A program made the translations under genes and the position numbers. Shown one piece after another: positions 1 to 8,868 of a stretch of DNA of 64,000 bases. The first letter of the stretch is position 1. Each line of letters starts with the position of its first letter. Source of the DNA: Spirosoma sp. (lineage in GTDB: Bacteria; Bacteroidota; Bacteroidia; Cytophagales; Spirosomataceae); the NCBI RefSeq assembly GCF_026391055.1, contig NZ_JAPLET010000026.1:1-64000 (forward strand), given 5' to 3'. The notes under the pieces were generated by a model. It did not search any database, was not told where the DNA came from, and saw nothing but the letters and a program-made list of their open reading frames with translations.

Positions 1-63
1 TAACGAGTTGATTACCAGTAGCTTTCGCTTGTGTTTTCGACTCATTCCCGATGTTTGGGAGTG

Positions 64-71
64 CAAAGGTA
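64..71 (-). promoter_or_regulatory. -7 element of a promoter facing out of the window
   Basis: The plus strand reads CAAAGGTA, so the minus strand carries TACCTTTG, a match to the Bacteroidota -7 consensus TAnnTTTG. It points left and would serve a minus-strand gene starting just outside the window. I see no clear -33 TTTG at the usual 18-21 bp. The rest of positions 1-110 shows no gene. Confidence 0.4.
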
Positions 72-110
72 GGCTGATTTTACCCCCTTGTCAAGGCCCG
101 GCCTGAAAAT

Positions 111-151
111 AATTGGGGCTACACCAAACATTATTCGGTAAAGCCCCAATT
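111..151 (-). terminator. Hairpin downstream of tyrS
   Basis: Arms AATTGGGGCT (111-120) and AGCCCCAATT (142-151) pair perfectly across a 21-nt loop, 28 bp beyond the tyrS stop codon. The position and GC-rich stem base fit an intrinsic terminator for tyrS, although no strong T tract follows on the minus strand. Confidence 0.6.
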
Positions 152-178
152 GTCAGGCACTTATCCAACGAAAATTCT

Positions 179-1480
179 TTATATTTTTTTCAACAGATGG
201 TTTTTCTTCCCTTTTGATATAAGAATGTAGCGGTCCTGAAGCCAGTCAAAGGCAACAGGTGAAGCAGGATCGGTTACTTTTGTTTTATTTATGCTAACCG
301 CATTTTGTATGATGGCTCGCCTTGCTTCGCCTTTAGATGCGTAAACTTCTCCCCGACTGGCTACAGATAACAGATCGGTGATATCTTTACTATTGGCTAA
401 TTCTTCTGCCGATACTTCTGTTTGGGGTACCCCTTCAAAAATAACATCGAACTCGTCCGCTTGTATCGACCGTAAAGTTTCAAGCGTTGCTTTTCCGAAT
501 AGAACTTCGGACGCTTTCACAGCTAGTTCATAGCCACTCTCGGAATGTATTCGAGTCGTTACCTCTTTTGCAATCGCTTTCTGAAGGATGCGCAGGTGGG
601 GAGCCTCATTATGTTGCCGCACCAGTTCTTCGATCTCTTCGCGTGTTAAAAGTGTGAAAACCCGGATAAGCCGTGAACAGTCGTCATCGGCCGTATTAAG
701 CCAGAACTGATAAAATTGATAGGGCGAAGTAAGTGCAGGGTCCAGCCACACGTTGCCACTTTCAGATTTTCCAAATTTGGTGCCGTCCGATTTGGTCACC
801 AGAGGTGTAGTCAGCGCAAATGCTTGATGCCCTCCTTCCAGATGTTCAGATCCTCCTTCTTTTCGACGGATGAATTCGGTGCCGGTGGTTATATTACCCC
901 ACTGGTCAGAACCACCCATTTGTAAGCGTACGTTCTTATGCTTGTAAAGCCAGTAAAAATCATAGCCCTGCAACAACTGGTACGAGAATTCGGTGAAGGA
1001 GATACCCGTTTCGAGCCGTTTCTTGACCGAATCCTTTGCCATCATATAATTGACGGTAATATGTTTGCCGGCTTCCCGTAGAAAACCCAGAAAGGAAATC
1101 TCCTTGAACCAGTCGTAGTTGTTTACCATTTCGGCTGAGTTGGCTCCGCAATCGAAGTCGAGAAACTTGGTTAGCTGCTGGCGGATACCGTTCTGGTTAC
1201 GCTGTAGCGTTTCTTCCGAAAGAAATTCCCGTTCGGCTGCTTTGCCCGATGGATCGCCAATCATTCCGGTAGCACCACCAACCAGCGCGAATGGCTTGTG
1301 ACCCGCTCGCTGCAAATGGACGAGCAACATAATAGTGGCCAGATTACCAATATGCAGTGAAGCAGCGGTTGGGTCGAAGCCAATGTAAGCTGCTGTCATT
1401 TCTTTTTGTAGTTGCTCTTCGGTACCGGGGGTCATGTCGTTTAACATGCCACGCCAGCGCAGTTCGTCAATAAAATTCAT
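179..1480 (-). CDS. tyrS: Tyrosyl-tRNA synthetase
   Basis: The 433-residue protein charges tRNA-Tyr with tyrosine in the cytoplasm. It has the class I signature HIGN at residues 43-46, the tyrosine-site motif [10 protein letters not shown] at 187-196 and the second signature KFGKS at 235-239. The C-terminal 80 residues look like the S4-type tRNA-binding domain. Length matches bacterial TyrS. The gene stands alone, with a hairpin behind it and a -7 promoter element at 1591-1598 in front. The ATG start matches the expected N-terminus just before the catalytic fold. Confidence 0.97.
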   Translation of the reverse strand: MNFIDELRWRGMLNDMTPGTEEQLQKEMTAAYIGFDPTAASLHIGNLATIMLLVHLQRAGHKPFALVGGATGMIGDPSGKAAEREFLSEETLQRNQNGIRQQLTKFLDFDCGANSAEMVNNYDWFKEISFLGFLREAGKHITVNYMMAKDSVKKRLETGISFTEFSYQLLQGYDFYWLYKHKNVRLQMGGSDQWGNITTGTEFIRRKEGGSEHLEGGHQAFALTTPLVTKSDGTKFGKSESGNVWLDPALTSPYQFYQFWLNTADDDCSRLIRVFTLLTREEIEELVRQHNEAPHLRILQKAIAKEVTTRIHSESGYELAVKASEVLFGKATLETLRSIQADEFDVIFEGVPQTEVSAEELANSKDITDLLSVASRGEVYASKGEARRAIIQNAVSINKTKVTDPASPVAFDWLQDRYILISKGKKNHLLKKI

Positions 1481-1491
1481 AAGTAATACTA

Positions 1492-1520
1492 AGAGTGAAC
1501 GAGCGAATCAGTGAAAGAGT
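1492..1520. repeat. GAGTGAA/CGAGCGAA short repeat
   Basis: The tyrS leader holds imperfect copies of the units GAGTGAACGAGCGAA and GTGAAAGAGT. Similar units build the much longer hairpin behind the serine gene at 33907-33960, and a weaker copy (GAGTGAACAGGTGAACGAACG) lies at 3348-3368. They look like members of a low-complexity intergenic repeat family. The function is unknown. Confidence 0.4.
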
Positions 1521-1590
1521 AAAAAGGGAATTAATTGGCAACATTTATGAAAATGATCGGCCATTATACCTTTTTACGCTATGCACTTCG

Positions 1591-1598
1591 CAAAATTA
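1591..1598 (-). promoter_or_regulatory. -7 promoter element for tyrS
   Basis: Plus-strand CAAAATTA gives TAATTTTG on the minus strand, a TAnnTTTG match lying between the queA stop codon and tyrS, about 110 bp upstream of the tyrS ATG. No obvious -33 TTTG is present, so this is a moderate prediction. Confidence 0.4.
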
Positions 1599-1603
1599 AT
1601 GGT

Positions 1604-2833
1604 TTATGGTATGAGAAGGGAAGAGTCGCCATAACTCAGGAAACGGTAGTCGTTTTCGAGAGCTTCTTTATATACGTTCTTCCAGTTGTCGCCAATGAGG
1701 GTAGCAATCAGTAAGATGAGCGTCGACCCCGGCTGGTGAAAATTGGTCACCAGCCCCTTGCAAAGCCTGATACGATAACCGGGAGTTATGTAAATGCCCG
1801 TATGCGCTACAACCGACTCTTTGTTCGCAGTAACCAGATAGGCCAGAACAGCGTTCAGTGCATCGACGACACTTGGCTGCTGATCATCCGGAAGCTGGTA
1901 CGCATAATGCTGATCGAGTTGAAACGGATTCGGCTCCTTTCGAACCAACTTCGTACCAATCCAGTACAAACTTTCCAGCGCCCGCATAGAGGTTGTACCC
2001 ACTGCCACTACTGTATTCAGATGAGTCAGCAGATTCCTTAGATTAGCCTGTGTGTACACAACCTGTTCCGTGTGCATATGATGCTGCCGGACATCGTCCG
2101 TTTTAATGGGCTGAAACGTTCCGGCCCCAACATGCAACGTCAGATAGTCGTGATTAATGTTGTTGTTGGCCAATGCTTCAAACACAGCGGCTGTAAAATG
2201 TAAGCCTGCAGTTGGAGCGGCTACAGCTCCTTCCTGTTTTGAATAAACAGTCTGGTACGTTTCGCGGTCGGTGGCGGTGGCTTCCCGTTTGAGATAGGGC
2301 GGCAATGGGATCTCCCCTATATACTGAACAAGCTGCGCAAAGGTTAACTCCGCTGGTTGCCAGCTTAACCGAACAGCCGACTGATCATAATCATGCCAAG
2401 AAGCGGTAAGAGTAACCTCTCCTTCGGGTGTCGGAAACGTGGTGACCAGCGATTCGTCCTGTTTCCAACGCTTCCTGTTACCAATCATACCCTGCCAAAT
2501 GGCCATACCGGTCGTTTCCATAGCCAGCGAGATTGGCTCAGGCTCTCCACCCGGCTCAGTTGGGTAGGGATTCAGGAGAAATAATTCAATTAAAGCACCT
2601 GTCGGTTTGGTGAAGTGCAGTCGCGCCGGAATAACTTTTGTGTTATTAAACACCAGGAAGCTGTTAGGCGGCAATAGGTTGGGAAGATCCGTAAACCGGT
2701 TGTGACTTACCTCTTCATCTTTGTAAAGAAGCAGTTTCGAGGCATCGCGCTGGGGCAATGGGAAACGGGCAATCCGGTCGTCGGGTAAGTCGTATTGAAA
2801 CTCGCTCAACAACAACTCATTCGTATTAGTCAT
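1604..2833 (-). CDS. queA: S-adenosylmethionine:tRNA ribosyltransferase-isomerase (QueA)
   Basis: The enzyme transfers the ribosyl part of S-adenosylmethionine to 7-aminomethyl-deazaguanine in tRNA to make epoxyqueuosine. The family is recognised from the N-terminal stretch (residues 8-70: YDLPDDRIARFPLPQRDASK, then FNNTKVIPAR), the central PTAGLHFT and HVGAGTFQPIK motifs, and the C-terminal NFHQPGSTLILL. At 409 residues it is longer than the roughly 340-360 usual for the family, mostly through extra sequence in the middle. Its ATG overlaps the stop codon of the upstream membrane-protein gene in the form ATGACTAA, so translation is probably coupled. Confidence 0.93.
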   Translation of the reverse strand: MTNTNELLLSEFQYDLPDDRIARFPLPQRDASKLLLYKDEEVSHNRFTDLPNLLPPNSFLVFNNTKVIPARLHFTKPTGALIELFLLNPYPTEPGGEPEPISLAMETTGMAIWQGMIGNRKRWKQDESLVTTFPTPEGEVTLTASWHDYDQSAVRLSWQPAELTFAQLVQYIGEIPLPPYLKREATATDRETYQTVYSKQEGAVAAPTAGLHFTAAVFEALANNNINHDYLTLHVGAGTFQPIKTDDVRQHHMHTEQVVYTQANLRNLLTHLNTVVAVGTTSMRALESLYWIGTKLVRKEPNPFQLDQHYAYQLPDDQQPSVVDALNAVLAYLVTANKESVVAHTGIYITPGYRIRLCKGLVTNFHQPGSTLILLIATLIGDNWKNVYKEALENDYRFLSYGDSSLLIP

Positions 2834-3335
2834 CGTTATTGGGTTTCATGAACAAACGAATGGGCAACCAGGCCAGTACAGCAATCAGTATAGCCGTACT
2901 CAGGGGAAGTAGCCAGGCATACTCGATAGCTCGAATCGGCCGATCGGACCGGTTGAGAAACGACAAAACCAACAGCCCTAAACCAACTATTGTATTAATG
3001 GCCGACATGAGTAAGCTGAACCAATTCTTGAGGATCAGATTCAATTTCGGCCGATTAGCTGCCCATACATCATGATTCGGTACCGGAAGTTTGTCGGTTG
3101 GTACTTTAGCGATCAGCCGGGAGGCCAGATTGATGAGCGTGTTGTTGATGATAAAAATACCGATGGCTAAATAGAAAATTGTTTCGCGCCCTAGGGTCTG
3201 GATGGGCTGGTTCTGCTCATCGAAACGCACGGCTACCGCTTCGGGATACGAAATGTAACTGCTAAAAAGAGCGAATAAGAATCCGGCGATGGAGAGAATG
3301 CGCCATACTCGGATAAAAAAGATTCCTGCTTTCAT
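2826..3335 (-). CDS. Small membrane protein, DUF1648-like
   Basis: A protein of about 169 residues when begun at the ATG at 3335; the open frame runs further upstream, but the segment MKAGIFFIRVWRIL makes a better membrane start. It has four likely transmembrane helices. Between the first two lies a periplasm-like stretch with a pattern resembling DUF1648 (YPEAVAVRFDEQNQPIQTLGR). Function is unknown. The stop codon overlaps the queA start by 8 nt, so the two are probably cotranscribed, but no functional link is apparent. Confidence 0.72.
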   Translation of the reverse strand: MKAGIFFIRVWRILSIAGFLFALFSSYISYPEAVAVRFDEQNQPIQTLGRETIFYLAIGIFIINNTLINLASRLIAKVPTDKLPVPNHDVWAANRPKLNLILKNWFSLLMSAINTIVGLGLLVLSFLNRSDRPIRAIEYAWLLPLSTAILIAVLAWLPIRLFMKPNNDD

Positions 3336-3449
3336 TATAAGTACACGAGTGAACAGGTGAACGAACGGCAAATTACCTTATCGGATAACAGGCCATTGTC
3401 GTAATCACCTGCTTATGAGATTTACGTCTGGCTTTTTCAAATCAGGGCG

Positions 3450-3457
3450 CAAAGGTA
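3450..3457 (-). promoter_or_regulatory. -7 promoter element upstream of the membrane protein/queA pair
   Basis: CAAAGGTA on plus is TACCTTTG on minus, a TAnnTTTG match about 115 bp before the start of the membrane-protein gene. The divergent pduO-type gene starts 64 bp on the other side. The -33 element is not evident. Confidence 0.4.
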
Positions 3458-3520
3458 AGGCTCGAACGGGGGAAATCCGTTAGCTTAGCCACTTGTTAAG
3501 CATAATGGTTTCGGGAGCGT

Positions 3521-4099
3521 ATGAAGATTTACACAAAAACAGGCGATAAAGGTCAAACGGCGCTGATTGGCGGACGCAGAGTAAGCAAAAGCGATTTACG
3601 GCTCGACGCCTACGGAACTGTTGATGAGCTAAACTCCTGGGTTGGTTTGGTTCGCGACCAACCCGTCAATAAAGATCGTAGAGAATTCCTTAAAGAAATT
3701 CAGGATAGACTCTTCACAATTGGGTCCGAACTGGCAACTGATCCAGAAAAAGCTCCCAAGCGGCCAATGCCCGCCATCACATCCGATGATATAACGCTGC
3801 TGGAACAGGCCATGGATGGCATGGATGCTGAACTGCCGGAGTTACGCGCATTTATTTTACCGGGTGGTCATCAATCCGTCTCATTTTGTCACCTTGCCCG
3901 TACGGTTTGCCGCCGTGCCGAACGCATCATCATTACGTTGAATGAACAGGCCTTTAGCTCGGTCGAAAACGTAGATGAACTGGTGATTCAATACGTCAAT
4001 CGCCTGTCAGACTATTTATTCGTGTTGAGCCGAAAAATGGCACAGGAATTGGACGCCGAGGAAGTAACCTGGAAGCCAAGAACGTTGTCATCCTATTAA
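3521..4099 (+). CDS. Cob(I)alamin adenosyltransferase, PduO type
   Basis: The 192-residue enzyme adenosylates cob(I)alamin to make adenosylcobalamin from ATP. Family marks are the N-terminal ATP-binding stretch KIYTKTGDKGQTALIGG, then AYGTVDELNSWVG near residue 40, and the C-terminal CRRAERII and VNRLSDYLFVLSR motifs of the five-helix fold. Length is typical. No other cobalamin gene is next to it, so it probably acts in cofactor salvage. The ATG at 3521 places the ATP-binding motif directly at the N-terminus, as expected. Confidence 0.93.
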   Translation: MKIYTKTGDKGQTALIGGRRVSKSDLRLDAYGTVDELNSWVGLVRDQPVNKDRREFLKEIQDRLFTIGSELATDPEKAPKRPMPAITSDDITLLEQAMDGMDAELPELRAFILPGGHQSVSFCHLARTVCRRAERIIITLNEQAFSSVENVDELVIQYVNRLSDYLFVLSRKMAQELDAEEVTWKPRTLSSY

Positions 4100-4110
4100 C
4101 CTGAAAAAAA

Positions 4111-4126
4111 AGTTGTCTTGACAACT
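4111..4126. promoter_or_regulatory. Perfect 16-bp dyad upstream of ilvE
   Basis: AGTTGTC-TT-GACAACT is a perfect dyad with 7-bp arms. It lies 12 bp after the adenosyltransferase stop codon and about 22 bp before a TAnnTTTG element (4149-4156) that precedes ilvE. It has no T tract, so an operator for the ilvE promoter is as likely as a weak terminator. Confidence 0.35.
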
Positions 4127-4148
4127 AAACTTACTCGATCTAATTTTT

Positions 4149-4156
4149 TAGATTTG
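4149..4156 (+). promoter_or_regulatory. -7 promoter element for ilvE
   Basis: TAGATTTG matches TAnnTTTG and lies 46 bp upstream of the ilvE ATG. The nearest TTG upstream is part of the dyad at 4111-4126, with a 28-bp gap, longer than the usual spacing, so activity may depend on a regulator. Confidence 0.45.
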
Positions 4157-4202
4157 CCTCAGCCAGTTCATAAACCGGCTAACTCATTAACCACAAGCAG
4201 TT

Positions 4203-5273
4203 ATGACGACAGACGTATTACAAATTGAATTGCGAAAAGCGGAACGCTCTCGCATTCAGGAGGTAGATTTTAACCATCTGCCTTTCGGCAAACATTTTTC
4301 GGACCACATGTTCGTGGCCGATTTCATAGATGGTCAGTGGCAGAATCAGATGATTGTGCCGTTCGACAATTTCACGCTAAGCCCTGCTCTGTCGTCGCTA
4401 CATTATGGCCAGTCTATTTTTGAAGGCATGAAAGCGTTCAAAAACGAAGAAGGTCAGGTTTCTCTGTTCCGCCCTTACGCGAACTTTGAACGCATCAACG
4501 AATCAGCCCGGCGCATGTGCATGGCTACGCTACCCGAAGAAGTATTCATCGGTGGCCTGGAAGCTCTGCTCCGAGTTGATGCTGACTGGGTTCCCAATAC
4601 GCCCGATAGTTCGCTTTATGTACGTCCTTATATGTTTGCCACGGATACGTACCTGGGTGTAGCACCTTCGAAAACATACCGATTCTGTATCTTTACCTGC
4701 CCAGTTGGTGCTTACTACTCGAACCCACCAAAGCTGAAGGTTGAAACCGAATACATCCGCTCGGCACCGGGTGGCGTTGGTTATGCCAAGTGTGCCGGTA
4801 ACTACGGTGGCTCGCTGTACCCAACCCTAATGGCACAGCAGCAAGGCTATGACCAGTTGATCTGGACCGACGCCCGCGAACACAAATACATTGAGGAATC
4901 GGGCACGATGAACATCATGTTCATCATTGACGGTAAGCTTGTAACCCCAGCTACCTCCGATTCAATCCTGAAAGGGGTTACCCGCGATTCTATTCTTCAA
5001 ATTGCCCGGAGTTGGGGAATGGGCGTAGAAGAGCGGCTGGTATCTATCTACGAGGTGATCGGAGCCATTGAGAACGGTCGTTTAACGGAAGCCTTCGGTG
5101 CGGGCACGGCGGTGGGTTCATCTCCGTACTCACTCATCGGGTATAATGGCAAAGATTACATGCTGCCAGAATTTGCACCCGAAGAGTCATTTGCCGTTAA
5201 GGTAAAAAACTACCTGGCCGATCTGCGCACCGGCAAAATAGAAGACACCTTCGGCTGGATGCACCACGTGTAG
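4203..5273 (+). CDS. ilvE: Branched-chain amino acid aminotransferase
   Basis: A class IV PLP-dependent transaminase (356 residues) that interconverts leucine, isoleucine and valine with their 2-oxo acids. The PLP lysine is in GVGYAKCAGNYGG (Lys196). The substrate-loop sequence LHYGQSIFEGMKAF (66-79) and the cofactor-binding EESGTMN around residue 232 are both present. Length fits the bacterial IlvE/BCAT-II group. The gene is single and ends in a strong hairpin shared with the convergent lipoprotein gene. Other branched-chain genes are not in the window. Confidence 0.95.
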   Translation: MTTDVLQIELRKAERSRIQEVDFNHLPFGKHFSDHMFVADFIDGQWQNQMIVPFDNFTLSPALSSLHYGQSIFEGMKAFKNEEGQVSLFRPYANFERINESARRMCMATLPEEVFIGGLEALLRVDADWVPNTPDSSLYVRPYMFATDTYLGVAPSKTYRFCIFTCPVGAYYSNPPKLKVETEYIRSAPGGVGYAKCAGNYGGSLYPTLMAQQQGYDQLIWTDAREHKYIEESGTMNIMFIIDGKLVTPATSDSILKGVTRDSILQIARSWGMGVEERLVSIYEVIGAIENGRLTEAFGAGTAVGSSPYSLIGYNGKDYMLPEFAPEESFAVKVKNYLADLRTGKIEDTFGWMHHV

Positions 5274-5290
5274 ATTGGTTTGTATACATG

Positions 5291-5332
5291 AAAAGGAAAA
5301 GCCTCAACAGTTCAGTCGAGGCTTTTCCTTTT
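5291..5332. terminator. Bidirectional terminator between ilvE and a lipoprotein gene
   Basis: Perfect 15-bp arms AAAAGGAAAAGCCTC (5291-5305) and GAGGCTTTTCCTTTT (5318-5332) flank a 12-nt loop. The A-rich and T-rich outer ends give a U tract in both directions, which suits the convergent genes on either side. Confidence 0.85.
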
Positions 5333-5364
5333 CTTAATCGGACTGAACTTGTGTTTAGGACGCT

Positions 5365-5955
5365 TTATTTAGCAGAAGCTGATGTAGTACCATCGGCTGG
5401 TCCGATCCTGACTTTCAGACCGAAGTCTTTGCCCTTCGAAACATCTTTCAGCAGAATCTGCTCCCCTTGTCGACCCGTCCAGACCAGCCCCCCCACGGAG
5501 GGCTTCGACTTACCGTAACGCCCGGTAAAATACCCGCCCAGTTCCTTCTGGTAATCACTAACCGACTGGCGGCTGTTGAGAAACAGGTCTACATCAATGG
5601 CCGATACCTTTGAGTTGGTTTGATAATACAGCACATCCGCCGATTCGAGGTTCTTGAATTCAATCGTATAGCCGATGTGATCAGCGTCACTTTCAAACGA
5701 CTCCCCCTTCTCGGTAGCTTTTACCTTCGTGAAATCGTCGCCGAGATTAATCCCACGCCAATGACTATCGGGAGTTAAGCCAAGGTCGGCCAAATGTCCG
5801 ATTATAGCAATCGTAGAGGTTGTTTCAGGGGACGATAATATCGTTGCCGTTGAATCCGCCGATGTTGCATCGCTCTTCTTTTGGTCACCGCAGCCCGTAA
5901 GTACGGCGGTTGACACACAAATAGCAAGGGTAAGAAAATATCGATTCATATTCAT
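5365..5955 (-). CDS. Conserved lipoprotein of unknown function
   Basis: 196 residues with a type II signal peptide: hydrophobic residues 6-19 followed by the lipobox LTGC, so the mature protein starts at a lipidated cysteine. The mature part is soluble, rich in Ser/Thr at first, then folds around TPDSHWRGINLGDDF and a C-terminal beta-rich stretch. I do not recognise the family. Two in-frame ATG codons (5955 and 5949) are possible starts; a -7 element at 5969-5976 leaves only a very short leader for either. Confidence 0.75.
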   Translation of the reverse strand: MNMNRYFLTLAICVSTAVLTGCGDQKKSDATSADSTATILSSPETTSTIAIIGHLADLGLTPDSHWRGINLGDDFTKVKATEKGESFESDADHIGYTIEFKNLESADVLYYQTNSKVSAIDVDLFLNSRQSVSDYQKELGGYFTGRYGKSKPSVGGLVWTGRQGEQILLKDVSKGKDFGLKVRIGPADGTTSASAK

Positions 5956-5968
5956 TTAATTGATTGAA

Positions 5969-5976
5969 CAAAGGTA
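5969..5976 (-). promoter_or_regulatory. -7 promoter element for the lipoprotein gene
   Basis: Plus-strand CAAAGGTA gives TACCTTTG on minus, 14-20 bp upstream of the two candidate start codons. The transcript would be nearly leaderless. No -33 TTTG stands out. Confidence 0.5.
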
Positions 5977-6095
5977 ATCATTGAGATGGGTTGCCCCTGC
6001 CGTTCAGGCAGGCAGGAATTTCCGACCAACAAGAACTTTACTGCGTTTGGTATTTTAGTTAGTTGATTTTTAACTTATCTACTCAATAAGTCCCA

Positions 6096-6127
6096 TTGAT
6101 GAACCCAAATTATAAAATGTAGTTTTG
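6096..6127 (+). promoter_or_regulatory. Bacteroidota-type promoter of the hydroxylase gene
   Basis: TTG at 6096-6098 and TAGTTTTG at 6120-6127 are 21 bp apart, within the spacing known for the Bacteroidota housekeeping sigma (TTTG, 19-21 bp, TAnnTTTG). The start codon is 36 bp downstream. This is one of the two best-formed promoters in the window. Confidence 0.55.
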
Positions 6128-6162
6128 TAAAGTATAACACGCGTTCGCGACGAGCTACGATT

Positions 6163-7095
6163 ATGCCTTTTTCTTTATTTGGTGCCGAGAAAATTCCTTT
6201 CGACAGTCTACATAACATCGAGAAAAACATTCCTAATATCATTTTGTGGGCTGTTCCGGTCATGCTGTTTTTTACAGTCATTGAAATGGCCGTTACGTAT
6301 TATCAGGAGAAAGAATTTTACGAAAAGAAAGAAACGATTGGGTCTATTCTGGTCGGACTTGGCAATCTGGTCGTTACGGCAGCGCTGAAAGTAGGCTTAC
6401 TGTACATGTGCATCTGGATTTACAATCTCATCCCCTGGCGCATGGAGTTACAGTGGTGGACGCTCATTCCGTGCTACATTATTTATGATTTCTTCAGTTA
6501 TTGGGCGCACCGTGTATCACACGAACAACGGTTCTGGTGGGCTACGCACATCGTTCACCATTCGGGCGAGCATTATAATTTGACGGTATCTTACCGGCTA
6601 AGCTGGATTCAGCATTTGAAAATCGTCTTCTTTCTACCCGTTGCTTTCATGGGTTTTCACCCGATTATCTTCTTCGTAACCAACCAGATTGCAGTGCTTT
6701 TCCAGTTTTGGGTACATACTGAATACATCCGACGGATGCCCGCCTGGGTTGAATATATGTTCGCCACCCCGTCTAACCATCGGGTACATCATGGCTCGCA
6801 GGAAAAATACATTGATAAAAACTTTGGGGCGACGTTCATCTTCTGGGACCGGATATTTGGTACATTCCAGCCGGAAGAAGAGCCGGTTATTTATGGCGTT
6901 ACGACCAACATAACCAATAAGGCAAATCCTTTTTTCATTAACTTCCACGAGCTTACCGACATGGTCAGCGATGTGAGACAAGCGAAGGGATTTCGCAAGA
7001 AGTTCTTCTATATTTTCGGTAGCCCCATAAAAATTGCTGAAGAGAAAAAGGAACTGGAACGTCAAAAGCTGGAGGGAACACCCGTTGGGGCCTGA
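6163..7095 (+). CDS. Sterol desaturase / fatty acid hydroxylase family membrane enzyme
   Basis: The 310-residue integral membrane protein belongs to the di-iron fatty acid hydroxylase superfamily. Histidine clusters are HRVSH (116-120), HIVHH (129-133) and HRVHH (206-210), which bind the di-iron centre. Four hydrophobic segments precede or separate them. Substrates in this family include fatty acids, sterols, carotenoids and ether lipids, and nothing in the context chooses among them. The gene converges on the ABC exporter genes with only 9 bp between stop codons and no hairpin in that gap. Confidence 0.88.
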   Translation: MPFSLFGAEKIPFDSLHNIEKNIPNIILWAVPVMLFFTVIEMAVTYYQEKEFYEKKETIGSILVGLGNLVVTAALKVGLLYMCIWIYNLIPWRMELQWWTLIPCYIIYDFFSYWAHRVSHEQRFWWATHIVHHSGEHYNLTVSYRLSWIQHLKIVFFLPVAFMGFHPIIFFVTNQIAVLFQFWVHTEYIRRMPAWVEYMFATPSNHRVHHGSQEKYIDKNFGATFIFWDRIFGTFQPEEEPVIYGVTTNITNKANPFFINFHELTDMVSDVRQAKGFRKKFFYIFGSPIKIAEEKKELERQKLEGTPVGA

Positions 7096-7104
7096 CGGAT
7101 TAGC

Positions 7105-8868
7105 TTAACTCACGCGCTTCCCATCCAGCAGCATACTGACTGCGTCGTTCAATGAACCGGCCTGCGTAACCTGCCCTGAATTGACAAAGAATATTTCGTC
7201 GGCGCTTTCGATGGTATTCAGCCGGTGAGCTATGATGATGCGGGTTGTTTTTTCGGGCAATTTCCGAAGAATTTCGTCCAGCAACTGCTCTGTAACGGTA
7301 TCGACGTTTGCGGTGGCTTCGTCTAGGATAAGCAGATCCGGGTTGCGCAAAACGGCCCGCATAAAGGCAATAAGCTGTTTCTGGCCGAGACTGATGGCAT
7401 CTCCTCCGTTCTGAACTTTTGTGTCCAGTCCCTCGTCAAAACGGTCGATTAAATTATCCAGATTGGCTTCCCGGATAACTTCGGCCAGTTGTTCGTTGGT
7501 GTAAGTCTGATACGACTCGTTTCCATAAAGAATATTTTCGCGCACCGTACCGGTAAACAGAAAGGGCTCCTGCAAAATGAAGCCGATCTTACCGGTACGC
7601 TGCTCGGGCGTATATGAACGAATATCCTTTCCATCGAACACAATGGTTCCGCTGGTTGGGTCATACAAACGGGCGATGAGCGACGCAGTGGTCGTTTTTC
7701 CGCCCCCGGTTGGCCCAACCAGCGCGTAGGTCTTGCCCCGCGCCAGGTCGAAACTGATGTCGTGCAGTACTTCTTTACCGTCAGGATAACTAAACGAAAC
7801 ATGCTGGAAGGAAAGTAGGGCCGATGTCTGTACTGGTAGTGTGCTCCCGACCGGCAGCAAATCCGTTTGCATGGACAGAAGATGCGAGATACGGTCCCAG
7901 GCGGCTAAAGCTACCTGAAAGTTGGCCCACAAAGCCGCCAATTGCCGTAGCGGATTGTAAAAATTGTTGACGTACGAGAAAAAACTGATTAGCAGACCAA
8001 CCGTAAAGCTGCCCGTCGAGATCAGATAAATACCATAGGTCAGCACAACAAGTTGCCCCAGGTTAGCCGCCATGCCAATAACGGGCGTAAACACGTTGTT
8101 GGCCAACCCCGCCCCAACGGCTGTCCGGTAACTTTGCTGATTGGCTTCATCAAACCGTTTCCGGAAATAATCGCGCCGATTGAACGCAATAATAACCTTG
8201 AAGTTGTTCAGGTTCTCCTGAATTTCGGCACTCAGGTTCCCCACGCTTTTCAGGTTGGCGGCATTCTTCCGCTTTACCCAGGCCGACGTTGCCTGCGTGA
8301 AAATCCACATCAGAATAGCGGGTGAGAGCGCTGCGGCTCCGAGTGGCAATTTGATGAACAACAAAAACAGACCAGCGCCGGTCATGATAAAGATGCTGCC
8401 CACAAACTGCATCAGCGACTGCGAAAAGAACTGGTTCAGTTTGTCGGTGTCGTTGTTAATTCGAGAAATCAGGTCGCCCGCTTTATTCTGGGTGAAGAAC
8501 GCAACGGGCAGCTCCTGTAGCTTATTGAATACCGCATTCCGAAGTTTGAACAGCGTCCGCTGTCCTATGCCACCCATCAGGCGTGTCTGTACATAATTCG
8601 TTACGAAGGCAACGATGTAAATCCCCAGCAAAATGCCCGCATTTAGCAGAATACCGTTATAGTCCTTCTTTTGAACGTAATTATCGATGGTACGACCGAT
8701 CAGCACGGGGCTTATCAGTGTCAGACTTGAATTGATCAGGATAGCCACTAACGCCAGAATCAGCCGCTGCCGTTCGTCGTCAATCAGCGCCAGTAGTTTG
8801 CGAAGGGCTTTGTAGGTGGCATTTTTTTCCTGTTTTGGCCCGGTAGCCTGATTAAGATCGTACTTCAT
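7105..8868 (-). CDS. ABC exporter half-transporter, subunit with degenerate signature
   Basis: 587 residues: six-helix exporter membrane domain (about 35-320) then an ATP-binding domain. Walker A is GPTGGGKT (385-392), the Q loop is Q433 and Walker B ends in LLILDE (512-517) with the catalytic Glu. The H loop is intact (His548 in AHRL). The signature motif is ISLGQ (492-496) rather than LSGGQ. The upstream gene encodes the partner and overlaps it by 17 nt, so the two form a heterodimeric, MDR-like exporter. In such pairs the altered signature lies in the same composite site as the partner's altered Walker B. The substrate is unknown; lipids or drugs are usual for the family. Confidence 0.92.
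   Translation of the reverse strand: MKYDLNQATGPKQEKNATYKALRKLLALIDDERQRLILALVAILINSSLTLISPVLIGRTIDNYVQKKDYNGILLNAGILLGIYIVAFVTNYVQTRLMGGIGQRTLFKLRNAVFNKLQELPVAFFTQNKAGDLISRINNDTDKLNQFFSQSLMQFVGSIFIMTGAGLFLLFIKLPLGAAALSPAILMWIFTQATSAWVKRKNAANLKSVGNLSAEIQENLNNFKVIIAFNRRDYFRKRFDEANQQSYRTAVGAGLANNVFTPVIGMAANLGQLVVLTYGIYLISTGSFTVGLLISFFSYVNNFYNPLRQLAALWANFQVALAAWDRISHLLSMQTDLLPVGSTLPVQTSALLSFQHVSFSYPDGKEVLHDISFDLARGKTYALVGPTGGGKTTTASLIARLYDPTSGTIVFDGKDIRSYTPEQRTGKIGFILQEPFLFTGTVRENILYGNESYQTYTNEQLAEVIREANLDNLIDRFDEGLDTKVQNGGDAISLGQKQLIAFMRAVLRNPDLLILDEATANVDTVTEQLLDEILRKLPEKTTRIIIAHRLNTIESADEIFFVNSGQVTQAGSLNDAVSMLLDGKRVS

Noticed and set aside
5288-5518. 76-codon frame beginning at the ilvE terminator
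   Set aside because: It starts inside a bidirectional hairpin and runs antisense through a lipoprotein gene with a clear lipobox.
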